Origin: Paeniglutamicibacter antarcticus_C
Lineage (GTDB): Bacteria > Actinomycetota > Actinomycetes > Actinomycetales > Micrococcaceae
Reading direction: 5' to 3'
DNA: 64,000 bases
Assembly: GCF_039544305.1 (NCBI RefSeq)
Contig: NZ_BAABLK010000035.1
Location: 52,937-116,936 of the forward strand
The notes beneath the pieces are model-generated. The model saw only the letters and a list, made by a program, of their open reading frames with translations. It searched no databases and was not told the DNA's origin. Positions within the stretch are counted from its first letter, which is position 1, and the number at the start of each line of letters is the position of its first letter. Shown here piece after piece: positions 17,554-26,953 of the stretch. A program made the translations under genes and the position numbers.

Positions 17554-17957
17554 AAGGGGTGTCCTTAGCAATCAAACAAAGAAAAGGGGTACCAGTTATT
17601 CAATCACGATCGAACGATCGCAGCGCAATCGTGGCCAGATAGTGTTATTCCTTGCATCTCAACATCGCAAGGACAGGTTTGGGTGCTTGTTCATCGATTG
17701 AACGGACACTTCATCAAAGAACCCGATGAACGAGTCTTGTATTAGTGCTCAAAGGGGGTTCCCGGCCACGGGGTGAACTGGCACACGCCGGGGTTTGGGT
17801 CGGCAGGGGAGCGTCCATTCCGCGGTGGCGGGTGGATAGAGCGTCCGCCACCGCTGTCTGGTTGCCGGCGCCCAAGGCAGGGTGAAGCGAACGCGCCCAC
17901 CACATGCCCAAGGGGACCCCCGGAAGGATCCCCGTGAATTGGTGTGTGCGGCGTTGA
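17554..17957 (-). other. Leader region of metNIQ, with hairpin
   Basis: About 400 bases lie between the exonuclease stop and metN, with no convincing gene. They contain a perfect 10-base stem (GCGGTGGCGG at 17822-17831 with CCGCCACCGC at 17845-17854) and the smaller inverted repeat CCTTGC/GCAAGG near 17652-17674. A methionine-responsive leader is plausible in this position, but I do not recognise any known SAM riboswitch fold. Confidence 0.4.
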
Positions 17958-18638
17958 CTAGGACTTGACGGGCCACTGACCGTCAACGACGGCGTCCGGG
18001 TTCTTGCGGCGGAAGTATTCCTGCAGGCTTGCTGCCTGCTCCGCTGCCCACTTGACCTGCCGGCCGTGCAATTCCCCTGGTTCGACCTGGAGCTGGGGGT
18101 ACTTGGTGGCCTGCGCGTCGGCAATCCCGATGGTGGCTGCGGCATCGGCCGCGGAGGTGTGTGCGTTAAGCAACTTCACCCCGTAAAACTCGCTCATCAC
18201 CGAAAGATTGCGCTTGCCGCGGCGGTACTTGTCGACCTGCTTGTCCAAGATGTAGGGGTCGATGACCGGGACCGGTGAGATCGGTGCCAACCCGTGGCGC
18301 TTGGCCTCTCGGTCGAGCACGGTGAAGTCATAGGCGGCGTTGAACGCCATCACCGGCATGGTCTGGAAGAGATCGGCCAGGAAAGCGGAGATCTCGGCCA
18401 CCGCGGTAGCGGCATCCATGCCTTCGGCTTGGGCTTTGGCGGTGGAAATGCCATGGATGGCCGACGCCTCCTCGGGGATTGCCACCCCGGGGTCCACCAG
18501 CCATTCCTTGGACTGCAGGATTTCCGAGCGACCGTTGATCACAACGATTGAAGCGGTGACGATACGCGCATCGAGCGGATCGCGACCGGTGGTTTCGAGG
18601 TCGAACGCGGCGCGGGGGAGGGTGTGCCAAGAAGTCAT
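17958..18638 (-). CDS. DnaQ-like 3'-5' exonuclease (DNA polymerase III epsilon-type)
   Basis: This is a 226-residue DEDDh-type exonuclease domain protein. ExoI is AAFDLETTGRDPLDARIV, ExoII is FNAAYDFTVLDREA near residue 105, and ExoIII is around NAHTSAADAAATI near residue 165 with the H-x4-D spacing. The protein is a stand-alone domain without polymerase or helicase parts; such actinobacterial proteins are often annotated as 3'-5' exonuclease, and the exact role in proofreading or RNA trimming is open. The ATG at 18638 is chosen because the conserved sequence begins a few codons later. Confidence 0.87.
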   Translation of the reverse strand: MTSWHTLPRAAFDLETTGRDPLDARIVTASIVVINGRSEILQSKEWLVDPGVAIPEEASAIHGISTAKAQAEGMDAATAVAEISAFLADLFQTMPVMAFNAAYDFTVLDREAKRHGLAPISPVPVIDPYILDKQVDKYRRGKRNLSVMSEFYGVKLLNAHTSAADAAATIGIADAQATKYPQLQVEPGELHGRQVKWAAEQAASLQEYFRRKNPDAVVDGQWPVKS

Positions 18639-18757
18639 GGGCCCAACGCTACCGGGAACGGGCGACACTTTGGCACACCGCAGCGCGGTTGTGGTTGGTT
18701 CGCGAAGCAGAGACCCGATAATGGGTGGATGGCCATGAGCATGTACGGGGGAGAACG

Positions 18758-19165
18758 GTGAACCAGCAACGTTGCGCGGCGACTGCCGATGATCCTTTCG
18801 CGGGTGCGGACCTGGAGTACGACGAAGCGGTGTTCGCCCTGGTTTCGATGATTCCCGCGGGCAAGGTGCTCTCCTACGGGGACGTCGCCGAACTGCTGGG
18901 TTCCGGCGGGCCGCGACAGGTCGGCAAGGCGATGGGCGGCAGCTCCGAGGGGTGTTGGTGGCGGGTCATCCGTTCCAACGGCACCCTGGCCCAAGAGCTG
19001 CAACAGCGCGCCCGGGTGCACTGGGAAAACGAGGCGATTCCTTGCACCGCGTCCGGGGTCAGGATGAAGCTGGCGCGCTGGATCCCCACGGAGGAGGAGC
19101 ACCAGCGGATCGAGAAGCTGGCCGGCAAGCTCCCGATTCCAAAACGTCACCCGCGAATGATCTGA
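18758..19165 (+). CDS. Alkyltransferase-like (MGMT-fold) DNA-repair protein
   Basis: This protein of about 135 residues has the DNA-binding half of O6-methylguanine methyltransferases, seen in FALVSMIPAGKVLSYGDVAELLG and the arginine-finger region PRQVGKAMGG. At the place of the reactive PCHR motif it has CWWRVIRSNG, so the methyl-accepting cysteine is replaced by tryptophan; a cysteine precedes it by one position. This is the hallmark of alkyltransferase-like (Atl) proteins, which flag O6-alkylguanine for nucleotide excision repair rather than reversing it. The GTG at 18758 has GGGGGAG upstream. Its stop shares one base with the adnA start, coupling it to a double-strand-break repair complex. 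Confidence 0.85.
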   Translation: MNQQRCAATADDPFAGADLEYDEAVFALVSMIPAGKVLSYGDVAELLGSGGPRQVGKAMGGSSEGCWWRVIRSNGTLAQELQQRARVHWENEAIPCTASGVRMKLARWIPTEEEHQRIEKLAGKLPIPKRHPRMI

Positions 19166-22100
19166 TGGAGCACATGGACACCCTCGCCCCGACACCGAAC
19201 CCCATGGCAACAGCCACCTGCGATGGACCGGATTTCGATGACGCGCAGCAGGAACTCTTGGACCTGGAACCCGGACACGGTCCGGTCCTGGTCCTGGGCG
19301 CACCTGGCACAGGAAAAACCACGACGCTGCTGCGGGTACTCGCCGGGCGACTGGATGCAGGGCTTGACCCGCAACATGTCTTGGTGCTTTCACCCACGCG
19401 GTCGGCGGCTGCCACGTTGCGCGAGGACCTCTCGGCCAGCACCGAGAAGACCTTCTCCGAGCCGGCTGTGCGAACCTGGTCTGCCTATGCATTCGACCTG
19501 ATCCGCCGGGCCAGGCTCGAGGGCCTGCTGCCGGGACTGACGCGTCCGCCGCGCCTGCTCTCGGGGCCCGAGCAGGACACCCTGATCGGGCACCTGCTCG
19601 AGGGGCACGCGCAGGGGATCACTGCCGGACCCCAATGGCCAGAGTCCCTGGGTGAGGCCATCGGCACCCGCGGCTTCCGCAAGGAGCTGCGCGAACTCTT
19701 TGACCGGATCTCCGAGCACGGGTTGGAGGCCGGAACGCTGCAGGACCTCGGTGAGTCCCTGCTGCGTCCCGAATGGGTGGCCTCGGCACAGTTCTACCAG
19801 GAGTACCGAGACCTTTTGGACCTGGGCAGCGCCGAGGCATTCGACCCGGCGGGCTTGCTGGCCGCCGCGGCAAACATCCTCGAGGACAACCCCGGGTTTC
19901 TCGCCTCAGAGCACGAGCGGCTCCACCTGGTGATGGTTGATGACCTGCAGGAAGCCAACCCGGCGCAACAGCGCCTGCTCGCGATGCTGGCACGTGGACG
20001 GGACCTGCTGGCCTTCGCCGTGCCCGACAACGTGGTCCAGGGGTTCCGCGGTGCCCGTCCGGACATGCTGGGCGAATTCGGGCAGCGGCTGGGAACCAAG
20101 ACAAACCCCGCCCGGAGGATCGAACTGACCACCTCCTACCGGCTGAACCACGAGCTGGCCGAGGCCTGGGGCAGGATCGCCAGGCGCATCCCGGTGGCAG
20201 CCGGGGCCAGCGGAAGGACCTTGGCTTTCCCCCACACGCAACAGCCCGCCCCCCGGGATGCCGCGACGGGCCCGGAGCCAGCGGAGCAAACAGCCCCCGA
20301 TGAGCCCGCGCAGGTCCAACCGGCAAGCGTGGAGGTCGCGCTCGTGGACTCGCCGATCCATGAGCAACGCCTGGTGGCCCAACGGCTGCTGGAGGAACAC
20401 CTGATCCACAAGCGCCCGCTGGAAACTATGGCGGTGATCCTGCGCAATGGAGCCCAGGTCCGCTCCATGGCCAAGTACCTGGCCGGGGCAGGGATCGCGG
20501 TGAATACCCCGCCGGCCGAAACACCGCTGCGCGAGGAACCGGCGGTGCGTCCGCTGCTGGATTTGATGCTGTTGGCCCTGACACCCGGGGCCGAGCCACA
20601 GGACCCCTTGCTGCTACAGGAATTGTTGATGTCCCGCTACGCGAACGCCTCGGCGCTCGATGTGCGCAGGTTGCGCCAGGGACTGCGTCGCCACGAGGTC
20701 GAACAAGGCGGAAACCTCTCCAGCGCCGAGCTGCTCGCCGGAATGCTCCAGGAGCTGGAGCTCTTGGAGACCATGGGACGGGAGGCCGCCGGGGCCAGGC
20801 GCCTGGCCAGGATGTACAAGGCGCTGGCCACGGAGCTCGAAAGCAGCAACGTCAACGCAGAAACCGCCTTGTGGTCGCTCTGGGCAGCCAGCGGCATGAG
20901 TGAGAAATGGACGAAGACCGCATTGGAGGGCGGGGTGCTGGGCAGCCGGGCGGACCACGACCTCGATGCGATGCTGGCCATCTTCCAATCCGCCGAACGC
21001 TTTGTTGACCAACTGCCGGGGTCCTCCGTCGCCCAGTTTGTCCAGCACGTGCTTGGACAGGAACTGCCCATGGACACCTTGGCCAGCAGAGGTGGCAACA
21101 TTGCCTCGGTCCAGGTGCTCACCACCGCGGCCGCGGCCGGACGCCAATGGGACCTGGTGTTGATCCCCGGGATGCAGGAAGGGATCTGGCCCAACACCAA
21201 GTTGCGCGGGGAGCTTCTTGGTGGAGGGGCGCTCAGCGACGTGATCGAACATGGCCCGGCGATCCTGCCCGGGCGCAACCTGGCCTCGCTGATCCGCGAG
21301 ACTCGGGCCGATGAACTGCGCACCTTCGCCAACGCGATCTCCCGCGCCGCCGAGAAAGCCATCGCCGTGGCCGTTGCCTCAGAAGACACCCAGCCATCAT
21401 CGTTCCTTGACATCATCGACCCCCTCGGGGCGGTGGCGGGGCGACGCACCGTCTTCGTGCCAAGGCCCCGGACGCTGAGCGCGTTGGTTGCCGAACTGCG
21501 GCAGGCAGCCGAGGCCACCGCTTTTGATGATGCGCGGGCGCCGCTGCACCAAGATGCCACCGCTGTGCTGGGAACCCTTGTATCCACCGGGCATCCGGTT
21601 CGCGGTGCACACCCTGATGAGTGGTGGGGATTGGCCGAATCGACGTCCAGCGGAGCGGTGGTTCCGCTCGGGGAGCCGGTGAAGGTCTCGCCCTCGAAGG
21701 TCGAAGCGGTGATGAACTCCCCGCTGAACTGGTTTGTCCAGGCGGCCGGGGGAGAAGCCGCCACCGACTTCGCCAGGTCCCTGGGTACCTTGGTCCACTC
21801 CATCGCGGAGGAACATCCCGAAGCCAGCGGGGACCAATACCAGCAGGTGCTGGGTCAACGCTGGGGCGAACTGGAAATGCCGCAGAACTGGGAAGGGGCC
21901 CGGGACCGCGAGCGCGCCGAGGCGATGTTGAAGAAGCTGGCCGCCTACAACGTGATGATGCGCACCGCGAACAGGCGGCTGATCGGCCGGGAGATCCCCT
22001 TCGAGGTCGTTATCCCGGCCCCGGGCGATGCCACGACGCCCACCACCGAAGAACCGGACGCGCCGGCAGATCCGGGTGCCCCGCGAGCGGCACTGCTGCG

Positions 22101-22524
22101 CGGGGTCGTTGACCGGGTGGAAGCCGACGAGGCAGGAAACCCATGGGTGGTTGACCTGAAGACCGGCAAGTCCCAGCCCAGCGGCAAGGACGTTGAACGC
22201 CATCCGCAGCTCGGCGCTTACCAGGCAGCCGTCATCAACGGCGCGCTCGCCGGGAAGACCGCCGAGGAATTGACCCGGGTTCCCGCGGGGGCCTCGTTGG
22301 TCCAGCTTGGCACAAGCACCAAGTCCCCGCGCGAACAAGCCCAAGAGGCAATCACCACCGAGGATTGGGCCACGCCGATGGTGTTGGCGGCCGCAGCGTT
22401 GATGGGCGATGCAGACTTCCTCTCGCGCCACGACCCGGCGCGCGGCGGACGCAGCGGCAGCAACTGCCGCCTGCCCGGGATCTGTCCATTGTGTTCCGAG
22501 GGAAGGCAGGTCACCGAGCCATGA
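19165..22524 (+). CDS. adnA: AdnA-type helicase-nuclease subunit
   Basis: This 1119-residue protein is one half of the actinobacterial AdnAB motor-nuclease that resects double-strand breaks. The N-terminal UvrD/Rep-like motor has Walker A GAPGTGKTTT near residue 45 and the degenerate motif II region LVMVDDLQEANPAQQ near residue 255. The C-terminal RecB-like nuclease carries the core GVVDRVEADEAG and VVDLKTGK near residues 980-1000, and ends with cysteines in CRLPGICPLC that could form the nuclease iron-sulfur cluster. The start ATG overlaps the preceding stop (TGATG), and the next gene overlaps by ATGA, so the two subunits are made together. Motif II is DD rather than DE, as expected of the weaker motor, though activity is not shown. 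Confidence 0.9.
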   Translation: MEHMDTLAPTPNPMATATCDGPDFDDAQQELLDLEPGHGPVLVLGAPGTGKTTTLLRVLAGRLDAGLDPQHVLVLSPTRSAAATLREDLSASTEKTFSEPAVRTWSAYAFDLIRRARLEGLLPGLTRPPRLLSGPEQDTLIGHLLEGHAQGITAGPQWPESLGEAIGTRGFRKELRELFDRISEHGLEAGTLQDLGESLLRPEWVASAQFYQEYRDLLDLGSAEAFDPAGLLAAAANILEDNPGFLASEHERLHLVMVDDLQEANPAQQRLLAMLARGRDLLAFAVPDNVVQGFRGARPDMLGEFGQRLGTKTNPARRIELTTSYRLNHELAEAWGRIARRIPVAAGASGRTLAFPHTQQPAPRDAATGPEPAEQTAPDEPAQVQPASVEVALVDSPIHEQRLVAQRLLEEHLIHKRPLETMAVILRNGAQVRSMAKYLAGAGIAVNTPPAETPLREEPAVRPLLDLMLLALTPGAEPQDPLLLQELLMSRYANASALDVRRLRQGLRRHEVEQGGNLSSAELLAGMLQELELLETMGREAAGARRLARMYKALATELESSNVNAETALWSLWAASGMSEKWTKTALEGGVLGSRADHDLDAMLAIFQSAERFVDQLPGSSVAQFVQHVLGQELPMDTLASRGGNIASVQVLTTAAAAGRQWDLVLIPGMQEGIWPNTKLRGELLGGGALSDVIEHGPAILPGRNLASLIRETRADELRTFANAISRAAEKAIAVAVASEDTQPSSFLDIIDPLGAVAGRRTVFVPRPRTLSALVAELRQAAEATAFDDARAPLHQDATAVLGTLVSTGHPVRGAHPDEWWGLAESTSSGAVVPLGEPVKVSPSKVEAVMNSPLNWFVQAAGGEAATDFARSLGTLVHSIAEEHPEASGDQYQQVLGQRWGELEMPQNWEGARDRERAEAMLKKLAAYNVMMRTANRRLIGREIPFEVVIPAPGDATTPTTEEPDAPADPGAPRAALLRGVVDRVEADEAGNPWVVDLKTGKSQPSGKDVERHPQLGAYQAAVINGALAGKTAEELTRVPAGASLVQLGTSTKSPREQAQEAITTEDWATPMVLAAAALMGDADFLSRHDPARGGRSGSNCRLPGICPLCSEGRQVTEP

Positions 22525-25500
22525 GCCGGATTCAAGAAGTGAACGACACGGCGCAGCATGCCCAGGCCGGGCTCGTTGAACCCTCGGCAGCCACGAGGAC
22601 GTATTCGCCGCGCGAGCTCGCCGATATGCTCGACCAACACCGGCCCACCGACGAGCAGGCCGCGATCATCTCCTCCCCGCTGGAACCATTGCTGGTCATT
22701 GCCGGTGCGGGATCGGGCAAGACCGCCACCATGGCCGACAGGGTGATCTGGCTGGTGGCCAATAAATTCGTGCGCCCCGAGGAGATCCTCGGGGTGACCT
22801 TCACCCGCAAGGCCGCCGGCGAACTGGCCCAACGCATCCGCGGTCAGCTCGAGAAGCTCGCCCGCTCCGGGATCCTTGAGCTGGAGGACGAGGGGCTGCT
22901 GGATCCCACGGTGTCCACCTACCACTCCTACGCCAACACCTTGGTGAAGGAACACGGGCTGCGCATCGGCGTCGAGCCCGACACCGCATTGCTGGGCACC
23001 GCGCAGGCATGGCAGGTCGCTGCCGGGGTCATCGAATCCTACGACGGGGACTACGACCACTTGGCCTCCTCGAAGAACACGCTCATCGACGCGGTAGTGA
23101 CCTTCGCCGGGGAATGCGCCGAGCACCTCGTGGACCTGGTGAGGGCCAAGGAATGGATCGATGACTTGGTGGGCAGGCTCGAGGCGCTGCCGTACCGGAT
23201 CGACAAGCAGGCCGCGCCCTCACTCGATGCCCGCAAGTTGCTCGACAGGCTGCGCACTCGGGGCACCATTGCCGAGCTGGCCGTGGACTACGCTCGGGCA
23301 AAGGCCGCACGTGACGCCCTTGACTACGGCGACTTGGTGGCTCTTGCTGCGCGCATCGCCCGGGAGATCCCACAGGCCGCACACGGTGAACGCGCCCGCT
23401 TCAAGGTGGTGTTGCTCGACGAATTCCAGGACACCTCCCACGCCCAGATGGTCCTGTTCTCATGCATCTTCGGCGACGGACACGCACTGACGGCAGTGGG
23501 GGACCCAAACCAGTCCATCTACGGCTTCCGCGGGGCATCGGCCGGCCAGCTCTTTCGCTTCCCCACCGAGTTTCCTGCATTGGCGCACGGGAGCGGGGGT
23601 TCGCGGGACGGTGACGCGGCAGCGGCGGACAAGCCCCCTCGTCAGCTGCGTCCGGCTTCGGTGGCTTACCTAAGCACCGCCTGGCGCAACTCGATCAACG
23701 TGCTGGCGGCTGCCAACGCCGTCTCGGCACGGTTGAATTCCGTCGCGCCCGAGGGAATCAATGTCCCGTCGCTGAAACCCAGCGCATTTGCCGGGGAAGG
23801 ATCAGTGGAGCTGGCCCGCTACGCGACCGGGGGCCAAGAAGCTGCGGCGCTGGCCCAACGTTTCCTTACCGAACGCCGGGTCTTTGCCGCCGAGAACGGA
23901 CGCAATCCTACAATGGCGGTGCTTTGCCGTACGCGCTCGGCACTGATGCCGATAGCCCGAGGCCTCGAAGACGCCGGAATCCCCTATGAGATCCTGGGCC
24001 TGGGCGGACTGCTGGGCATGCCCGAGGTCGCCGACATCGTTGCCACCCTGCACGTGCTGGTGGATCCCAACCGCTCCGACCACCTGTTGCGGTTGCTGGC
24101 CGGAGCCCGCTGGCGCATCGGCCCGGCAGACCTGATGGCCTTCGCCGACTGGTCGCGCTTCCTGGCACGCCGTCGTGAATACGCTCTTCGGAACGGGGCA
24201 ACCGAAAACCTCGAGGCGGTCGAAAGCGCCGAGGAGATCACCCGTGCCGAAGCACGCGCCGAACTCAACGATGCCGCCAGCCTTATCGAGGCCCTGGACT
24301 ACCTGCCGCATCCTGACTGGGTCTCGGGCGACGGACGCGCGCTCAGCATCGAGGCGCTGGCCCGGCTGCGGCGCTTGCGTGATGAAATGCGATACTTGCG
24401 CGGCTTCATCGACGACGACCTGGCGACGCTGCTGCGCGAAACCGAACGCGCCATGAGCCTGGACATCGAGGTAGCTGCCAAGCCAGGGGTGGGCATCCAC
24501 GAGGCCAGGCGCCATCTTGACGCTTTCGCTGACATCGCCCAGGACTACGCCAGCACTTCGGTCAGGGTGGACCTGGCAGGATTCCTGACCTGGTTGGAGG
24601 CCGCCGCCGAAAAGGAGGGCGGCCTGGCGATCGTGCCGGGGGAATCGAACCCGGACGCCGTGCAGCTGCTGACCATCCATGCCTCCAAGGGGCTGGAATG
24701 GGACGTGGTTGCCGTGACCGGCATGAATGAGGGGATCTTCCCCAGTGCCAACGACTCACGCTGGACCAGCGGGGACGCAGCGCTGCCGTGGCCGCTGCGC
24801 GGGGACAGGCACGATTTGCCGCAGTGGGACACCGACCAGGAGTCCCTTTTTGATGTGGTCAAGGCCGAAGGAATGTTCAAGTCCGAGGTGCTGGCCCACG
24901 CCGAGCTGGAGGAACGCAGGCTGGCCTACGTCGCACTGACACGGGCCAAGTCGCTGTTGGTTTGTTCGGCAACTGCATGGACGGGGACACGCACCAAACT
25001 CACGCAACCCTCCAGCTTCCTGCTGGACATGCTGGCGCTGGCGGACCCGCCGGGGCCCAGCGCCACTCGTACCGCATGGGTGGAGGACGAGGAAGCGCCC
25101 GAAGCCAACCCGTTCCGCGAACAGCCGCTGGAAGCCCGTTGGCCCTACGACCCGTTGGAGGGTCCCGTGGTTACTGGCGGTGGCGTGCAGCGGCCGCGCC
25201 CTGTGGGGCGCCGGGCGAAATTGGAAGCCGCAGCACATGCGGTGCTGGATGCCGCCGGGCCTGTCGCGGAGCATCCGCCCGAGCGCGCATCCGGGCAGAG
25301 CGGGGAAAATGGCGAGGGACAGGTGCCCGGCCAGGACCCATGGTGCACCCCGACGGGAGAGGCATGGTTCAAGGAAGCCGAACTGCTGCTGGCCCGCAGG
25401 GAACATGAAATCACCGCCGAGCGCACCACCGGGATCCCCAAGCACGTGCGGGCCTCGGTCTTCGTGGACCTGGCCACCGATGCCGAAGCCGTGCTCGCGG

Positions 25501-26039
25501 AGCTAAGGCGTCCGGTCCCTCGCCGTCCGGGAACCGCTGCTCGTCGCGGCACCGCGTTCCACGCGTGGCTCGAGGAGTACTTCGATGCCACCGGAATGCT
25601 CGAACTCGGCGACTATATGGAGGCCGCCGACGCCTACATCGACGATGCGCTGGACCTGGAAGAAATGAAGGGTGCGTTCCTCGCCTCTGAGTGGGCCGAG
25701 CGGCAACCGGCTTTTGTGGAAGCCGCCATCGAGACGCGCATCGGTCCGGTGTCCGTGCGTGGACGCATCGACGCGATCTTTCAGGAACCCGACGGCGCTT
25801 GGCTGCTGGTGGATTGGAAGACCGGGCGGGTTCCACGCGGAGAGGAACTGCGGATCAAGACGCTGCAACTGGCGGTGTACCGGCTGGGCTGGGCCCGCTT
25901 GCGCGGCATCGACGTGTCCGAGGTCCGTGCGGCGTTCTACTACGTGGGCTCCGGAACCACCATCAGGCCTCACGACCTGGCCGACGAGGCGGATCTCGAG
26001 AGACTGATCAGCGCGTCCATGAGCACACTGAACAAGTAG
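22521..26039 (+). CDS. adnB: AdnB-type helicase-nuclease subunit
   Basis: This 1172-residue partner of AdnA has a canonical UvrD-like motor: Walker A AGAGSGKTATM near residue 70, motif II VVLLDEFQDTSHAQM near residue 300, motif III GDPNQSIYGFRGAS and motif V/VI sequences LLTIHASKGLEWDVV and YVALTRAKSLLV. The C-terminal nuclease has GRIDAIFQEPDG and LLVDWKTGRVP near residues 1080-1110. In mycobacteria AdnB is the lead motor. A stretch of about 50 residues near residue 360 is rich in Gly/Ser/Ala and looks like an insertion. It ends 26 bases before a strong hairpin that closes the transcription unit. Confidence 0.92.
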   Translation: MSRIQEVNDTAQHAQAGLVEPSAATRTYSPRELADMLDQHRPTDEQAAIISSPLEPLLVIAGAGSGKTATMADRVIWLVANKFVRPEEILGVTFTRKAAGELAQRIRGQLEKLARSGILELEDEGLLDPTVSTYHSYANTLVKEHGLRIGVEPDTALLGTAQAWQVAAGVIESYDGDYDHLASSKNTLIDAVVTFAGECAEHLVDLVRAKEWIDDLVGRLEALPYRIDKQAAPSLDARKLLDRLRTRGTIAELAVDYARAKAARDALDYGDLVALAARIAREIPQAAHGERARFKVVLLDEFQDTSHAQMVLFSCIFGDGHALTAVGDPNQSIYGFRGASAGQLFRFPTEFPALAHGSGGSRDGDAAAADKPPRQLRPASVAYLSTAWRNSINVLAAANAVSARLNSVAPEGINVPSLKPSAFAGEGSVELARYATGGQEAAALAQRFLTERRVFAAENGRNPTMAVLCRTRSALMPIARGLEDAGIPYEILGLGGLLGMPEVADIVATLHVLVDPNRSDHLLRLLAGARWRIGPADLMAFADWSRFLARRREYALRNGATENLEAVESAEEITRAEARAELNDAASLIEALDYLPHPDWVSGDGRALSIEALARLRRLRDEMRYLRGFIDDDLATLLRETERAMSLDIEVAAKPGVGIHEARRHLDAFADIAQDYASTSVRVDLAGFLTWLEAAAEKEGGLAIVPGESNPDAVQLLTIHASKGLEWDVVAVTGMNEGIFPSANDSRWTSGDAALPWPLRGDRHDLPQWDTDQESLFDVVKAEGMFKSEVLAHAELEERRLAYVALTRAKSLLVCSATAWTGTRTKLTQPSSFLLDMLALADPPGPSATRTAWVEDEEAPEANPFREQPLEARWPYDPLEGPVVTGGGVQRPRPVGRRAKLEAAAHAVLDAAGPVAEHPPERASGQSGENGEGQVPGQDPWCTPTGEAWFKEAELLLARREHEITAERTTGIPKHVRASVFVDLATDAEAVLAELRRPVPRRPGTAARRGTAFHAWLEEYFDATGMLELGDYMEAADAYIDDALDLEEMKGAFLASEWAERQPAFVEAAIETRIGPVSVRGRIDAIFQEPDGAWLLVDWKTGRVPRGEELRIKTLQLAVYRLGWARLRGIDVSEVRAAFYYVGSGTTIRPHDLADEADLERLISASMSTLNK

Positions 26040-26064
26040 GAGCCAGCAACAATGGCGGAAGATA

Positions 26065-26114
26065 TGCCGCGGGCCGGGAAGATCGATTACATCCGGTCTT
26101 CCCGGCCCGCGGCA
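26065..26114. terminator. Terminator between adnB and lipoprotein gene
   Basis: An 18-base stem (26065-26082 with 26097-26114, sequence TGCCGCGGGCCGGGAAGA and its complement) with a 14-base loop separates two converging genes and can serve both directions. Confidence 0.8.
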
Positions 26115-26130
26115 TTGTGGCCTTTGCGCC

Positions 26131-26802
26131 TTAGAGGCCTGGGATGCTCACGGTCTCGGAGTCCGCGGGGGCCTTGAACGGTGAAACGGCGTTCCAGTCG
26201 CTGAAGCTCATGTTTCCCGATCCGCTGCCCTTCGCGTCGGAACCCTCGACCTGCAACAGGTACGGTTCACCCTCGGCAGCGATCCAGTAGGCGTTCTCGT
26301 CACCGGTGTACTTGAATGCCTTCACGCCGGCCAGGTCCTCCAGGGACGAACCGGTGAACTTCCCCGAATCGGAGCCTTCAAAGTCGCCCGATGTCATGGT
26401 CTTGAGCATGGCACCTACGTTGAAGTCGCCGAATTGACTGGCATTGGAGGTGGAAATCCACTTGTCACCGACCAGCGAATCAATCATGCCCGCAGCTTCC
26501 TTCCCCGCGTCCAGGGAGACCGCTGCCTTGGAGTTGGAGCCGTCGTTGGTTCCGGCAAGATCCACCTTGATGATCTGGCCCTCCTGGGTGATCTCACCGG
26601 ACATCGACACCGAGGTGGCGTTCTTGATGACTTCGGCAGTCTGGGGAAGGATCTTCGAAGCTTCGGGGACCTGGATCTGCTTCTCTGCCGGGGGATTCTC
26701 CGAACCAGCCGGATTTTCTGCCGAGCTGGAGCATCCGTCCAGGGCCAGCGCCGCTGAAGCTGCCACTGCCAGAAGCAAGGAGCTGCTCTTGAAGGTTTTC
26801 AT
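26131..26802 (-). CDS. LppX/LprG-like lipoprotein
   Basis: This is a 223-residue predicted lipoprotein. The signal peptide MKTFKSSSLLLAVAASAALA leads to LDGCSSSAENP, with the lipidated cysteine at about residue 24. The mature part has an extended beta-rich pattern (SVSMSGEITQEGQIIKVDLAG, then VGDKWISTSNASQFGDF) like the LppX/LprAFG family, which carries lipids or glycolipids across the cell envelope in actinobacteria. The ligand is not known here. It stands alone between two converging units. Confidence 0.75.
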   Translation of the reverse strand: MKTFKSSSLLLAVAASAALALDGCSSSAENPAGSENPPAEKQIQVPEASKILPQTAEVIKNATSVSMSGEITQEGQIIKVDLAGTNDGSNSKAAVSLDAGKEAAGMIDSLVGDKWISTSNASQFGDFNVGAMLKTMTSGDFEGSDSGKFTGSSLEDLAGVKAFKYTGDENAYWIAAEGEPYLLQVEGSDAKGSGSGNMSFSDWNAVSPFKAPADSETVSIPGL

Positions 26803-26953
26803 TGGTTGGACTCCGCTGTGCGTTGAGGGTGAAAGTGATGCCGCAACGCTTGGGGGGGCGCCATTGCACGCCCATCAGTCTAGACAATGGATTTACTGTG
26901 AACCGCAAAAGGGGCTCCATGTCGGCAGGCTTGCCGACACGGAATCCGACCTG

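Noticed and set aside
17554..17957. SAM riboswitch before metN
   Set aside because: Expected by position, but I could not find the conserved SAM-I, SAM-II or SAM-IV core.
18952..19164. Upstream extension of adnA
   Set aside because: In-frame but overlaps the alkyltransferase gene and has no family similarity.
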